64,000 nt of DNA from assembly GCA_958296075.1 (NCBI GenBank), contig CATQHW010000004.1, positions 1 through 64,000 of the forward strand. The letters are read 5' to 3'. The notes beneath the pieces are model-generated. The model searched no databases. It worked only from the letters and a program-made list of their open reading frames with translations, and was not told where the DNA came from. Position numbers and translations under genes: made by a program. How positions within the stretch are numbered: position 1 is the stretch's first letter; each line of letters starts with the position of its first letter. Below are positions 1 through 9,738 of this stretch, piece by piece. This DNA is from an uncultured Spirochaetia bacterium (GTDB lineage: Bacteria > Spirochaetota > Spirochaetia > SZUA-6 > Bin103).

Positions 1-872
1 GGCCGGCGGCCGCCGGGAAGATCACCGATGACGATCGCCGCCAGATCGGGAGCGGCGTCCAGCAGCCGCTCGTAGGTCGCCGTGCCGACGATCGCCAGCG
101 ACGCTCCGGCGATGCGGAGGCGGACCGCCACCTGCGGGGCAGCGAAGCTGTCGGCGATCGAGACCGCCGCGCAGCCGGCCAGGATCACGCCCAGGTAGGC
201 GGCCACGGCCTCCACCGTCATGGGCAGGTAGAGCGCCACGCGCGCCCCCGGCCGCAGCCCGCGCGCCTGGCAGTGGCCGGCCACGGCGCGCGCCAGCCGC
301 GCCAGCTCGGCGCCGCTCACCGCGACGAGCGGCCCGTCGTCGCGGGCACGGTAGACGACGGCCGGCCGGTCGCCGGCTCCGCCGCGCAGGCAGTGCTCGG
401 CGATGTTCAGCCGCGCCTCGGGAAACCAGCGCCCGTCGCGCCGCGGCGGCCCCGGACTCCCCCGGAAGTCGATGCCGAGCCGATCGCACATGAGCTGCCA
501 GAAGGCGGGGCGATGCTCGACCGACCAGCGGTGCAGCGCCGCTACGTCGCCGACGCCCACGGCGCGCGCCAGCCGCCGCACGTTGCTGGCGCCTGCCGAA
601 TCCATCGCCGGCAACCACGCCGGCGCCGGCGGCAGCCGCGCGTCGCGGCCGGCATACGCCGCCGCGAAGCAGAGCCGGTGCACCGCGAAGGGAATGCGGG
701 TGAACGGTAGCGGCTCGCGCAGCGCCTCGCGGACCATCCGCTGCCAGCGCCGCTCGCCGGTCGGCTCGGTCAGGCAGCGATCGATCCGGTCCGCCAGCGC
801 GGCCGCGCCGGCCGCTCCGAGCGGCGCCAGCGCCGGCAGAACCGAGGCCCGCAGCCCCGTGTGCGCCTCCAT
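1..872 (-). CDS. AMP-forming acyl-CoA ligase (acetyl-CoA synthetase-like), C-terminus cut by window edge
   Basis: The minus strand is open from an ATG at 872 to the left edge of the window (about 290 codons). The translation starts MEAHTGLRAS. The middle reads FPEARLNIAEHCL and then CLRGGAGDRPAVVYRA, and later ARVALYLPMTVEAVAAYLG and CAAVSIADSFAAPQVAVRL. This is the N-terminal half of an ANL-superfamily acyl-activating enzyme, close in character to acetate/acetoacetate-CoA ligases and to the plant AAE17/18 group. Such enzymes adenylate a carboxylate with ATP and transfer it to CoA in the cytoplasm. The ATP-binding and A10 lysine motifs would lie beyond the edge, so substrate cannot be judged. 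The gene is divergent from the dehydrogenase operon. It is easy to miss because it has no stop inside the window. Confidence 0.8.
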   Translation of the reverse strand, partial: MEAHTGLRASVLPALAPLGAAGAAALADRIDRCLTEPTGERRWQRMVREALREPLPFTRIPFAVHRLCFAAAYAGRDARLPPAPAWLPAMDSAGASNVRRLARAVGVGDVAALHRWSVEHRPAFWQLMCDRLGIDFRGSPGPPRRDGRWFPEARLNIAEHCLRGGAGDRPAVVYRARDDGPLVAVSGAELARLARAVAGHCQARGLRPGARVALYLPMTVEAVAAYLGVILAGCAAVSIADSFAAPQVAVRLRIAGASLAIVGTATYERLLDAAPDLAAIVIGDLPGGRR

Positions 873-938
873 TCTCAGACTCCGGTCGAGTCTGTCCGAC
901 CGCCGATCGCGCGGCAAGCGGCACCTGCTCCCGGCCGG

Positions 939-967
939 TTGCCTGTCGTCCCGCGCGGCGGTACCCT
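939..967 (+). promoter_or_regulatory. Candidate sigma-70 promoter for the 2-oxoacid dehydrogenase operon
   Basis: TTGCCT (939-944) and TACCCT (962-967) are separated by 17 nt. A start point about 7 nt after the -10 would fall almost on the ATG at 977, which has no Shine-Dalgarno sequence, so the message may be leaderless. The alternative start GTG 995 has a GAGG-type site. This is inference from sequence only. Confidence 0.4.
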
Positions 968-976
968 GTCCGGCGC

Positions 977-2080
977 ATGGCACGAGGGCGAGCCGTGACG
1001 CCGGCCGGCCGGACCATGGTGCAGCGCCTCAGCCCCGACGGGGCGTTGGCTGCCGACTGTCAGGACGATCCCGGCATGACCGACCAGCAGCTTCTGTACG
1101 CGTTCGGCGTGATGATCCAGTCGCGCGCCATCGACGAATGGGCGGTCAGCCTGACGCGGCAGGGCCGGCTGCTGCCCTACCCGCCCGCCGTCGGCCAGGA
1201 GGCCAACAGCGTCGGCGGCGCCATGGCGCTGCGCGAAGATGACTGGATCGTGCACGCGTACCGCGAGCTGGGCGCGTTGCTGGTGCGCGGCCTGCCGATC
1301 GCCACGCATTTCCAGTATTGGTACGGCGTGGAGGACGGCAGCCGGCTCGACGTCGAGCGCTACCATCTGGCGCCGGTGTCGATCCCGATCGGTTCGCAGC
1401 TCCCGCACTCGGTCGGGCTGGCCTTCGCAGAGCGTCACCTGGGACGCGACCGCGTGGTGCTCTGCTACTGCGGGGACGGCGCCACCTCGCAGGGGGACTT
1501 TCACGAGTCGCTCACCTTCGCCGGAGTCTGGAAGACTCCCACGGTGTTCTACGTCCAGAACAACCAGTACGCGCTGTCGACGCCGCGGGACGCCCAGTGC
1601 GCGGCGCCGTCGCTGGCGGCCAAGGCCGACGGCTACGGCTTTTCCGGGGTGCAGGTCGACGGCAACGACGTCACCGCCGTCCATCAGGTAGTGCGCGAAG
1701 CGGTGCGCCGGGCGCGGGCGGGCGACGGGCCGACCCTGATCGAAGGCATCACCTATCGGGTGGGGGCGCACACGACCACCGACGACCCGACCCGCTACCG
1801 CACCCGCGAGGAGGAACGCGCGTGGGAGCGGCACGATCCGATCAGGCGGCTGCAGCGGCTGCTGATCGACCGGGGGCTGCTCACGGAGGCGGACACCCGG
1901 TCGCTGGTGGCCGAAGCGCGAACCAGGGCGCGGCAGGCGTTCGAAGAGGTGGAGTCGGCGACCGACCCGGAGCTGGAGGCGGGCTTCCGCCACACCTTCG
2001 CGGAGATGCCGCCGCTGCTTCGGGAGCAGCTCGCGCGGCTGCGCGAGCTGCGCGGCGATCGGCCGCGGGACGACCGCTGA
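977..2080 (+). CDS. 2-oxoacid dehydrogenase E1 component, alpha subunit (pyruvate or branched-chain type)
   Basis: This is the thiamine-diphosphate-dependent alpha subunit of a 2-oxoacid dehydrogenase E1, which decarboxylates a 2-oxoacid and passes the acyl group to lipoyl-E2. The ThDP/Mg motif is present: GDG at residues 166-168 and NN at 195-196 (CGDGATSQGDFHE, then VQNNQYALS). The N-terminal stretch VQRLSPDGALAADC matches the lead-in of Gram-positive and archaeal-type E1 alpha. At 367 aa the length is normal. The start is uncertain: ATG 977 could be leaderless, GTG 995 has a GAGG site upstream, and ATG 1016 gives the shortest family-like protein. E1 beta starts 2 nt after the stop and E2 follows. 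No E3 dihydrolipoamide dehydrogenase is in the window. Substrate (pyruvate versus branched-chain) cannot be fixed from sequence alone. Confidence 0.88.
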   Translation: MARGRAVTPAGRTMVQRLSPDGALAADCQDDPGMTDQQLLYAFGVMIQSRAIDEWAVSLTRQGRLLPYPPAVGQEANSVGGAMALREDDWIVHAYRELGALLVRGLPIATHFQYWYGVEDGSRLDVERYHLAPVSIPIGSQLPHSVGLAFAERHLGRDRVVLCYCGDGATSQGDFHESLTFAGVWKTPTVFYVQNNQYALSTPRDAQCAAPSLAAKADGYGFSGVQVDGNDVTAVHQVVREAVRRARAGDGPTLIEGITYRVGAHTTTDDPTRYRTREEERAWERHDPIRRLQRLLIDRGLLTEADTRSLVAEARTRARQAFEEVESATDPELEAGFRHTFAEMPPLLREQLARLRELRGDRPRDDR

Positions 2081-2082
2081 CG

Positions 2083-3066
2083 ATGACGGCGGTGAAGCCG
2101 GTCAATCTGGTCGCCTCCATCAACGACGGGCTGCGCACGGAGATGCGGCTCGACGAACGGGTGATCGCCTTCGGGGAGGACATCGGCGTCAACGGCGGCG
2201 TGTTCCGCGCGACCACGGGACTGCAGCAGGAGTTCGGTCCGTCGCGGTGCTTCGACACGCCCCTGGCCGAGAGCGCCGCGGTCGGCGGCGCGCTCGGCAT
2301 GGCGGTGGCGGGCCTGCGGCCGGTGGTGGAGATCCAGTTCAGCGGGTTCATCTGGACGGCGTTCAACCAGATCGTCAACCACGTGGCGCGGATACGGACC
2401 CGCACGCAGGGCGCGTTCACGGCTCCGCTGGTGATCCGCATGCCGTACGGCGGCGGCGTCCGCGCGCTGGAGCACCACAGCGAGAGCATGGAGGCGATCC
2501 TCGCGCACGTGCCCGGCATCAAGGTGGTGATCCCGTCCACGCCGCATGACGCCAAGGGGCTGCTGATCGCCGCGATCCGCGACCCCGATCCGGTCATCTT
2601 CATGGAGCCCAAACGCGTCTATCAGGCGCCGCGGCAGCAGATCCCCGAAGGCGACTTCGTCATCCCGCTGGGCACCGCGCGGGTGGCGGTGCCGGGCAGC
2701 GACCTGACCATCGTCTCCTACGGCGCGCAGATGAAGGAGGCGATCGCCGCCGCGCGCCGGCTCCAGGACGAGGCGTCGGTGGAGGTGATCGACCTCCGTA
2801 CGATCTACCCGCCCGACCTGACCGCGGTGGTCGAGTCGGTGCGCCGGACCGGGCGCCTGCTGGTCGTGCACGAGGGGCCGCGCTCGTACGGCGTCGGCGC
2901 GGAGCTGACCGCAGCCGTGGCCGAGCAGGCGTTCCTGCACCTGGAGGCGCCGCCCGCGCGCCTGACCGGCAGCGACATCGTCGTGCCGTTGCCGCGGCAC
3001 GAGCGCCATTACCTGATCGACGTCGCCGACGTCGTCGGCGCGGCCCGGCGGTTGCTGAGCTATTGA
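2083..3066 (+). CDS. 2-oxoacid dehydrogenase E1 component, beta subunit
   Basis: The 327-aa protein is the transketolase-like beta subunit that completes the E1 heterotetramer. The family stretches FGEDIGVNGGVFRATTGLQ, FDTPLAESAAVGGALGMA and IQFSGFIWTAFNQIVNH are all present, as is the C-terminal transketolase domain (DLTIVSYGAQMKEAIAAA and VIDLRTIYPPD). ATG 2083 starts 2 nt after the alpha-subunit stop, so the subunits are probably made together. The stop lies inside a short tandem repeat that spans the gap to E2. Confidence 0.92.
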   Translation: MTAVKPVNLVASINDGLRTEMRLDERVIAFGEDIGVNGGVFRATTGLQQEFGPSRCFDTPLAESAAVGGALGMAVAGLRPVVEIQFSGFIWTAFNQIVNHVARIRTRTQGAFTAPLVIRMPYGGGVRALEHHSESMEAILAHVPGIKVVIPSTPHDAKGLLIAAIRDPDPVIFMEPKRVYQAPRQQIPEGDFVIPLGTARVAVPGSDLTIVSYGAQMKEAIAAARRLQDEASVEVIDLRTIYPPDLTAVVESVRRTGRLLVVHEGPRSYGVGAELTAAVAEQAFLHLEAPPARLTGSDIVVPLPRHERHYLIDVADVVGAARRLLSY

Positions 3067-3106
3067 GGCGTTGGGCTATTGAGACCGTGGGCTACTGAGG
3101 CGGTGG
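3059..3106 (+). repeat. Three tandem 16-bp repeats spanning the E1-beta stop and the E1-E2 gap
   Basis: The units at 3059-3074, 3075-3090 and 3091-3106 read gctattgaggcgttgg, gctattgagaccgtgg and gctactgaggcggtgg. Each carries an in-frame-looking TGA. The first copy includes the E1-beta stop codon. They form almost the whole spacer before E2. Confidence 0.8.
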
Positions 3107-3112
3107 ACAACG

Positions 3113-4492
3113 ATGTATGAGTTCAGGTTCCCGGACATCGGCGAGGGATTGCACGAAGGGAAGATCCTGGAGCTGAAGCTGCGGCCCGGCGATGCGGTCG
3201 AAGAGGGCGATATCCTCGCCATCGTCGAGACCGACAAAGTGGTGGCGGAGATACCATCGCCCAAGACCGGGGTGCTGCGCCGCTTCGGATCGGCGGCCGG
3301 TCAGGTCATCAAGGTCGGCGATCCGTTTGCGTACATCGAGGTGGAAGGCGAAGAGGAACGCGAACCGGACGTCGAGCCGGGCGAGACCGGCGATCGCGCC
3401 GGGAGCGACCGGATGCAGCCGGATGACGGCGCTACCGTCGTCGGCCGGCTCGACGCCGGCGACGATCTGCTCCCCCCCAGCGACGAGCGGACCGCGCCGG
3501 GCGGGAACGACGACCGGCCGTCGCAACCGCAGCGCGAGCCCCTGACCGATCCGGCCGCCGCGTCCGGGCCGGTGCCGGCGACTCCGGCCGCGCGCCGTCT
3601 GGCGCGCGACCTGAACGTCGACCTCCGCTCGGTGCAGGGCACCGGCGAGGGCGGCCGCATCCGCAAGGAGGACATCTACAAGGCCGCCGGCGTGCAGACC
3701 GCCGTGCCGGTGGCCGCGCCGCCGGCGCACGGTCCTCCGTCCGGCAGCGCGTTCGGCTTCCCGCTGATCGACGACCCGCTCGCCAGACCGGTGGACCTGC
3801 CGGCCGGGCAGCGGGTGGAACTGACCATCCTGCGCAAGACCATCGCGCGCAACATGGAGCTGAGCCGCCGGATACCGACCGCCATCGTCCACGATCTGGG
3901 CGAGGTCGACGAGCTGGTGGAGCTGCGCGCCAAGGCCAACCGCAACCGCGCCGCCCACATCAGCTACCAGCCGTTCTTCATGAAGGCGCTGGCGACCGCG
4001 CTGCGCGACGTGCCGGTCCTGAACGCTACCTACGACGCGGTCTCCCAGGAGGTGACCGCGTATCGCGAGGTCAATATCGGCTTCGCCGTCAACACCGAAG
4101 CGGGCGTGCTGCTGCCGGTGATCCGCAACGTCGACTCCAGCACGATCCTGGCGATCGATCAGCAGATGAAGCAGCTCGTGGCCGCGGCCCGCAGCCGCTC
4201 GCTGTCCGCCGACGACCTGCGCGGCGGCACCTTCGCGCTGACCAACTTCGGGCCGTTCGGCGGTCTGTGGGCGGCGCCGATGATCTACCCGCCGCAGGTG
4301 GCGATCCTGGGCATGGGCCGTATCCACCAGGCGCCGCGCGTGATCGCAGGCGGGACGATCGCGGCTCGCGTGGTGCTCCCCGTGTCGCTGGCGTTCGATC
4401 ATCGCGTGGTCGACGGCGTCCCGGCCGCCACCTTCGTGTCACGGTTCCTGGAGCTCTTGTGCTCGCCGCAGGAGTTGCTGGTATCGATGTAA
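3113..4492 (+). CDS. Dihydrolipoamide acyltransferase (E2) of the 2-oxoacid dehydrogenase complex
   Basis: This is a 459-aa E2 that carries the acyl group on lipoate and transfers it to CoA. A single N-terminal lipoyl domain has the lipoylated lysine at about residue 42 in VETDKVVAEIPSP. A Pro/Asp-rich linker follows. Then comes a peripheral subunit-binding domain at about 160-200 (PATPAARRLARDLNVDL, GTGEGGRIRKEDI). The catalytic domain ends with the active-site motif DHRVVDG (His430, Asp434). ATG 3113 is 47 nt after E1 beta, and the gap is filled by the 16-bp repeats. Together with the two upstream genes it forms an E1a-E1b-E2 operon without E3. Confidence 0.93.
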   Translation: MYEFRFPDIGEGLHEGKILELKLRPGDAVEEGDILAIVETDKVVAEIPSPKTGVLRRFGSAAGQVIKVGDPFAYIEVEGEEEREPDVEPGETGDRAGSDRMQPDDGATVVGRLDAGDDLLPPSDERTAPGGNDDRPSQPQREPLTDPAAASGPVPATPAARRLARDLNVDLRSVQGTGEGGRIRKEDIYKAAGVQTAVPVAAPPAHGPPSGSAFGFPLIDDPLARPVDLPAGQRVELTILRKTIARNMELSRRIPTAIVHDLGEVDELVELRAKANRNRAAHISYQPFFMKALATALRDVPVLNATYDAVSQEVTAYREVNIGFAVNTEAGVLLPVIRNVDSSTILAIDQQMKQLVAAARSRSLSADDLRGGTFALTNFGPFGGLWAAPMIYPPQVAILGMGRIHQAPRVIAGGTIAARVVLPVSLAFDHRVVDGVPAATFVSRFLELLCSPQELLVSM

Positions 4493-4497
4493 AATCG

Positions 4498-5340
4498 GTG
4501 CGGGTGACCGCTCCGACGTCTCCGCCGGCGCCGCGCTCGACCAGCCCGTGGGGGGCGCCGATCCACCGCCTGCGCACGACCACCTCGACCATGGACGAGG
4601 CGGCCCGGCTCATCGCCGCGTCGCCCCCGCACGGGACTGCGGTCACCGCCGACCGCCAGACCGCCGGGCGCGGCCGCGCGCCGGGCAGCCGCTGGCGGTC
4701 GGCGGCCGGCGCCAACCTGCTGCTGACGCTCATGCTGCGCCGCGCCGAGACCGCGGCGGCGCCGGCCACCGTGCCGCTGCGCGCCGGCTGCGCGCTGGCG
4801 GAGGTCGCTGCGGCGCTGGGGTTGGCGCCGTCGATCAAGTGGCCCAACGATCTGCTGGTCGGCGGCCGCAAGCTGGCCGGCGTGCTCTGCACCGTCACCG
4901 GCGGCTGGCTGCTGGTGGGGGTCGGCGTGAACTGCAACCAGCGGTCGTTCCCGCCGGACGCCGGAGAGGCGACCTCGCTCGCCCTGTGCCTGCGGCGCAG
5001 CGTCGATCGCGTCCGGGTGGAGCGGGAAGTGCTGGAGGCGATGCACCGGCTGCTCCAGGCCGGCGACTGGCTCGCCCGATTGCGCGGGCGGCTGGCCGGG
5101 ATCGGCCGGGGGGCGCGGGTGGAGCAGGGGAGCCGCGCCGTCGCCGGCGTGCTGCTCGGGGTCGACCGCGACGGCGCGCTGCGGCTGCGCACCGGCGACG
5201 GCGCCGTCGCGCGCGTGCTGAGCGGCCGCCTGACGCTCGGGCCGGCGCGGCGCCGGCCCGCCGCAGAAAATTTCGCCGCGGATGTTGGCGGCGGCGGCAA
5301 GAATCGCTATCTTGGTGCTACTAACATCCCAATTACATAA
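4498..5340 (+). CDS. birA: Biotin--[acetyl-CoA-carboxylase] ligase (single-function BirA)
   Basis: The enzyme activates biotin with ATP and attaches it to the biotin carrier domain of carboxylases. Family signatures are visible from GTG 4498: the GRGR adenylate-binding loop (residues 57-60), [17 protein letters not shown] (from 114), and [12 protein letters not shown]. There is no N-terminal helix-turn-helix, so it should be a ligase without the repressor role of E. coli BirA. The open frame extends upstream inside E2 but has no family similarity there. The last 25-30 residues (after about LTLGPARR) look unlike a biotin ligase and run through the groEL promoter, so the tail is probably unselected or a recent extension. 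The gene lies 5 nt after E2. Confidence 0.88.
   Translation: MRVTAPTSPPAPRSTSPWGAPIHRLRTTTSTMDEAARLIAASPPHGTAVTADRQTAGRGRAPGSRWRSAAGANLLLTLMLRRAETAAAPATVPLRAGCALAEVAAALGLAPSIKWPNDLLVGGRKLAGVLCTVTGGWLLVGVGVNCNQRSFPPDAGEATSLALCLRRSVDRVRVEREVLEAMHRLLQAGDWLARLRGRLAGIGRGARVEQGSRAVAGVLLGVDRDGALRLRTGDGAVARVLSGRLTLGPARRRPAAENFAADVGGGGKNRYLGATNIPIT
5285..5313 (+). promoter_or_regulatory. Candidate groEL promoter inside the 3' end of birA
   Basis: TTGGCG (5285-5290), a 17-nt spacer and TATCTT (5308-5313) form a plausible housekeeping promoter. GGAAAGG, about 10 nt before the ATG at 5359, serves as ribosome binding site. No CIRCE inverted repeat is visible in this leader, so HrcA control is not supported here. 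Confidence 0.45.
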
Positions 5341-5355
5341 CTCTGGAAAGGGTGA

Positions 5356-7005
<1,650 letters not shown>

Positions 7006-7046
7006 TCGCCCTGCCGATCCCGCCGTGCACGCCAGCGGGTCACGCC

Positions 7047-7089
7047 AGACCTCACGTCCGCGCCGCGCGGGCGTGGGGTCTGTTTCGTC
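7047..7089 (+). terminator. Rho-independent-type terminator after groEL
   Basis: A 15-bp stem (7047-7061 with 7067-7081, containing two G-U pairs) closes a 5-nt loop. It is followed by TGTTTCG, a short T-containing tail. It sits 41 nt after the groEL stop and just before the next small gene. Confidence 0.65.
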
Positions 7090-7095
7090 CGACCC

Positions 7096-7422
7096 ATGAA
7101 GATACCGTTCCGGCGCCGGCCGCGCGGATTCTCGCGCGCCGACTTCATGTTCACCATCGGCTACCGTGGCAGCGTCGCCATGGTCGACCGCACCGCCCGG
7201 CGGCGCTGCGCCCGGCTGTCATGCCGCCAACTGCTGGAGCGGGGCCTCTACAAGGCGGCGCTGTGCGCCGCCGAGTACGACGGGGACGACCAGGCGCAGC
7301 AGGCGGTGCTGGCGTCCTACAACGCGGAGGCGGTCGTGCCGCTAGCGGGCGTGGACGAGCTTCGCGTCCGTTTCGGCGTGTTCGGCGTGCCGGACACCGT
7401 GACCGGCGTCGAGCGGGTGTGA
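7096..7422 (+). CDS. Small conserved-looking protein of unknown function
   Basis: This 108-aa frame has a very basic start (MKIPFRRRPRGFSRADF), followed by FTIGYRGSVAMVDR, an alpha-helical stretch LLERGLYKAALCAAEYDG, and a beta-like C-terminus (VDELRVRFGVFGVPD). I do not recognise the family. The amino-acid composition is balanced and no overlapping frame is better, so it looks like a real gene. The start could instead be ATG 7147 (MFTIGYRG). It lies between groEL and yajC on the same strand. Confidence 0.6.
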   Translation: MKIPFRRRPRGFSRADFMFTIGYRGSVAMVDRTARRRCARLSCRQLLERGLYKAALCAAEYDGDDQAQQAVLASYNAEAVVPLAGVDELRVRFGVFGVPDTVTGVERV

Positions 7423-7572
7423 TGTGCCCGGGTATGGCCGGCCGGAGCCAGCGCGCCGCCGCCGTTGTGCCGGAGCGCTCCTCGTGATAGCGTCGGGCCG
7501 CCGGCCAGCCGGCGTCCGGCGGCTCGCTCGCGCCGCCGGCCGGAAACCAAGGGAAATCGAGGAACCGCTGCA

Positions 7573-7905
7573 ATGCAACCCAACGACCCGATAATAGGGC
7601 TGATTCTGCCGTTCGCGGCCATCTTCCTGATCTTCTATTTCCTGGTGCTCCGCCCGCAGAGCAAGAAGCGCAAGGAGACCAAGCTGTACCTGGACGGTCT
7701 CAAGAAGGGCGACAAGGTGGTTACCATCGGTGGAGTGCACGGGGTGATCACCGCCATCCGCGAAGACGCCGGTACGCTCACGCTGAAGGTGGATGACGAC
7801 ACCAAGATCGAATTGGACAAGGCTGCCGTCCGATCGCCGGACAGTGCCGATGCGAAATCGCTGGGCAGTGCCGATTCGAAGCCGGGCAGTGCCAATTCGA
7901 AGTAG
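7573..7905 (+). CDS. yajC: Preprotein translocase accessory subunit YajC
   Basis: The 110-aa protein has one N-terminal transmembrane helix (about residues 8-27) followed by the family signature LRPQSKKRKE. Then comes the small beta domain KKGDKVVTIGGVHGVITAI. YajC joins SecDF next to SecYEG at the inner membrane. ATG 7573 is chosen over upstream in-frame starts because it matches the family N-terminus and follows a GAGGAA ribosome site. The C-terminal 24 residues are a Ser/Ala/Asp/Lys repeat. secD and secF follow. Confidence 0.93.
   Translation: MQPNDPIIGLILPFAAIFLIFYFLVLRPQSKKRKETKLYLDGLKKGDKVVTIGGVHGVITAIREDAGTLTLKVDDDTKIELDKAAVRSPDSADAKSLGSADSKPGSANSK
7837..7902 (+). repeat. Short tandem repeat encoding the Ser/Ala/Lys tail of YajC
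   Basis: Three imperfect units (7837-7860, 7861-7881 and 7882-7902) share the core cagtgccgattcgaag. They encode the repeats DSADAK, GSADSK and GSANSK. The unit number could vary between strains. Confidence 0.7.
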
Positions 7906-7998
7906 CGCCCGCCGGACCGCTGCCGGCGCGCCCCGATCCGCCATGCTGAACCGCAATCGGTACCCTGGGTCGTGCGTAACGGGCCGATCCTGTGAGCT

Positions 7999-9738
7999 AT
8001 GAGTAAGCGCCTCCGGCTCGGCATCATCCTGGCGTTTCTGGGAATCGCCGTGGCGTTCCTGATGCCTACCATCAGCTGGCACCTGCTGCTGCCGGAAGCG
8101 GAGCGGCGGATCGCCACCTCGTCGCGCGATCAGATCCGCATCGTGTCGCAGCAGCGGGCCGGCGCCGATCTGCGGCGGCTGCTGGCGCTGGTGGAAGGCG
8201 ATCCCGACTCGTCGATTCCGGAGGACCTGCGCTTTCTGCGTGCCCCGGCGCGGGACCGATACCGGTTCGAGCAGCGGCCGGTACCGTCGCCGTGGACCGT
8301 GCAGGCGCTGCTCGACGGCTTCGGCAGCGAAGCGACGCTGCTGGGCGAACTGGAAGCCGACCATCGCCAACGGCTCCTCGACCTCAAGGAGCTGACTACC
8401 CGCAGCCTGCAGCTCGGGCTCGACCTGCAGGGCGGCATGTACGTGCTGATCGAGCCCGATTTCGACGCGTTGGCGGCGGAGATCGGAACGCTCACCGACG
8501 CCGACCGGCAAGACGCGATCGACCGCTCGCTCGAGATACTCAACAACCGCGTCGACCAGTTCGGATTGACCGAGCCGTCGATCAACCGGCAGGGCGATGA
8601 CCGGATCGTGGTCGAGCTGCCGGGCGCGCCCGACCCGGAACGGATGCGCAACTTCATCGTCGGCAAGGGGCGGTTGGGCTTCCATCTGGTCGACTCGGAG
8701 GGCCAGCAGGCATTCGACGACTACCAGCGCGCCAACCCGGGCAACTTCCTCGCCGCCGGCGGCGGTCTCCGCGATCCGAACGTGCTGCCGGCGGGCACCG
8801 TGCTGCGCGGCGTCTATGAGAAGGACACCTACGGGGTCGACCAGCTCCTCGGCTACGCGGTCATCGAGGCGGAAGAGGGTCTGTCCGGGGCCTACATCAA
8901 CGACTCGCGGGTCGACCGCGACCCCCTCACGGGCCGGCCGGAGGTGCTGTTCTTCCTGAGCCCGGAAGGGGGCGAGATCTTCTTCAAGCTCACCCAGGAG
9001 AACGTCGGCGAGATCCTGGCGGTGGTGCTCGACGACCGCGTCAAGGCGCGCGCCCAGATCTCGCAGGCGATCCGCAATCAGGTGCGGGTCACCGGCTTCA
9101 CGCAGAGCGAGGCGGAGGATCTGGCGCTGGTGCTCCGTACCGGCTCGCTGCCGGTGCCGCTGGAGATCGTCAGCCAGCAGCAGATCGGCGCGGGCCTGGG
9201 CGAAGACTCGATCCGCGCCAGTCTGCGCGCCGTGGCGGTGGGAGCGATGCTGGTGTTCCTGTTCATGGCGGCGTACTACCGCGGCGCCGGGCTGATCGCC
9301 GACCTGGTGCTGGCGCTCAACCTGTTCTTCGTCGTATCGATCCTGTCGGTGTTGGGCTTTACGCTGACGCTGCCGAGCATCGCCGGTGTGATTCTGACGG
9401 TCGGCATGGCGGTGGATGCCAACGTGATCATCTTCGAACGCATCAAGGAGGAGTTGCGCGCCGGCAAGTCGGCCGCCGCCGCCGTGCGCACCGGATTCGC
9501 CAAGGCGTTCCGCGCGGTGCTGGACGCCAACATCACCACGTTCATCGCCGCGGTGGTGTTGTCGCAGATCGGCAGCGGTCCGATCCAGGGCTTTGCGGTG
9601 ACCCTTTCCGTGGGCATCCTGGCATCGATGTTCACCGCGCTGGTGGTAGCGCGGCTGATCTTCGACTTCCTGATCGAGGTGCTGCGCGTGGAGCGCCTGA
9701 GCCTGGCTTGGGTCGGCGGGCAGCGGAGGCCGGCGTAG
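7999..9738 (+). CDS. secD: Protein translocase subunit SecD
   Basis: This 579-aa RND-type membrane protein works with SecF to use the proton gradient during protein export. There is one N-terminal transmembrane helix (LRLGIILAFLGIAVAFLMP), a large periplasmic region containing LGLDLQGGMYVLIEPD and ILNNRVDQFGLTEPSI, and five C-terminal helices. The last part carries LPSIAGVILTVGMAVDANVIIFERIKEE (family signature). It is full length. secF starts on the last base of its stop codon. Confidence 0.95.
   Translation: MSKRLRLGIILAFLGIAVAFLMPTISWHLLLPEAERRIATSSRDQIRIVSQQRAGADLRRLLALVEGDPDSSIPEDLRFLRAPARDRYRFEQRPVPSPWTVQALLDGFGSEATLLGELEADHRQRLLDLKELTTRSLQLGLDLQGGMYVLIEPDFDALAAEIGTLTDADRQDAIDRSLEILNNRVDQFGLTEPSINRQGDDRIVVELPGAPDPERMRNFIVGKGRLGFHLVDSEGQQAFDDYQRANPGNFLAAGGGLRDPNVLPAGTVLRGVYEKDTYGVDQLLGYAVIEAEEGLSGAYINDSRVDRDPLTGRPEVLFFLSPEGGEIFFKLTQENVGEILAVVLDDRVKARAQISQAIRNQVRVTGFTQSEAEDLALVLRTGSLPVPLEIVSQQQIGAGLGEDSIRASLRAVAVGAMLVFLFMAAYYRGAGLIADLVLALNLFFVVSILSVLGFTLTLPSIAGVILTVGMAVDANVIIFERIKEELRAGKSAAAAVRTGFAKAFRAVLDANITTFIAAVVLSQIGSGPIQGFAVTLSVGILASMFTALVVARLIFDFLIEVLRVERLSLAWVGGQRRPA

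Noticed and set aside
403..1242. A 279-aa plus-strand frame across the first gene.
   Set aside because: Ser/Arg-rich and without motifs; the minus-strand frame encodes a clear acyl-CoA ligase.
4267..4497. Upstream extension of the biotin ligase frame inside E2.
   Set aside because: No similarity to a biotin ligase or DNA-binding domain; it is an overlapping-frame artefact.
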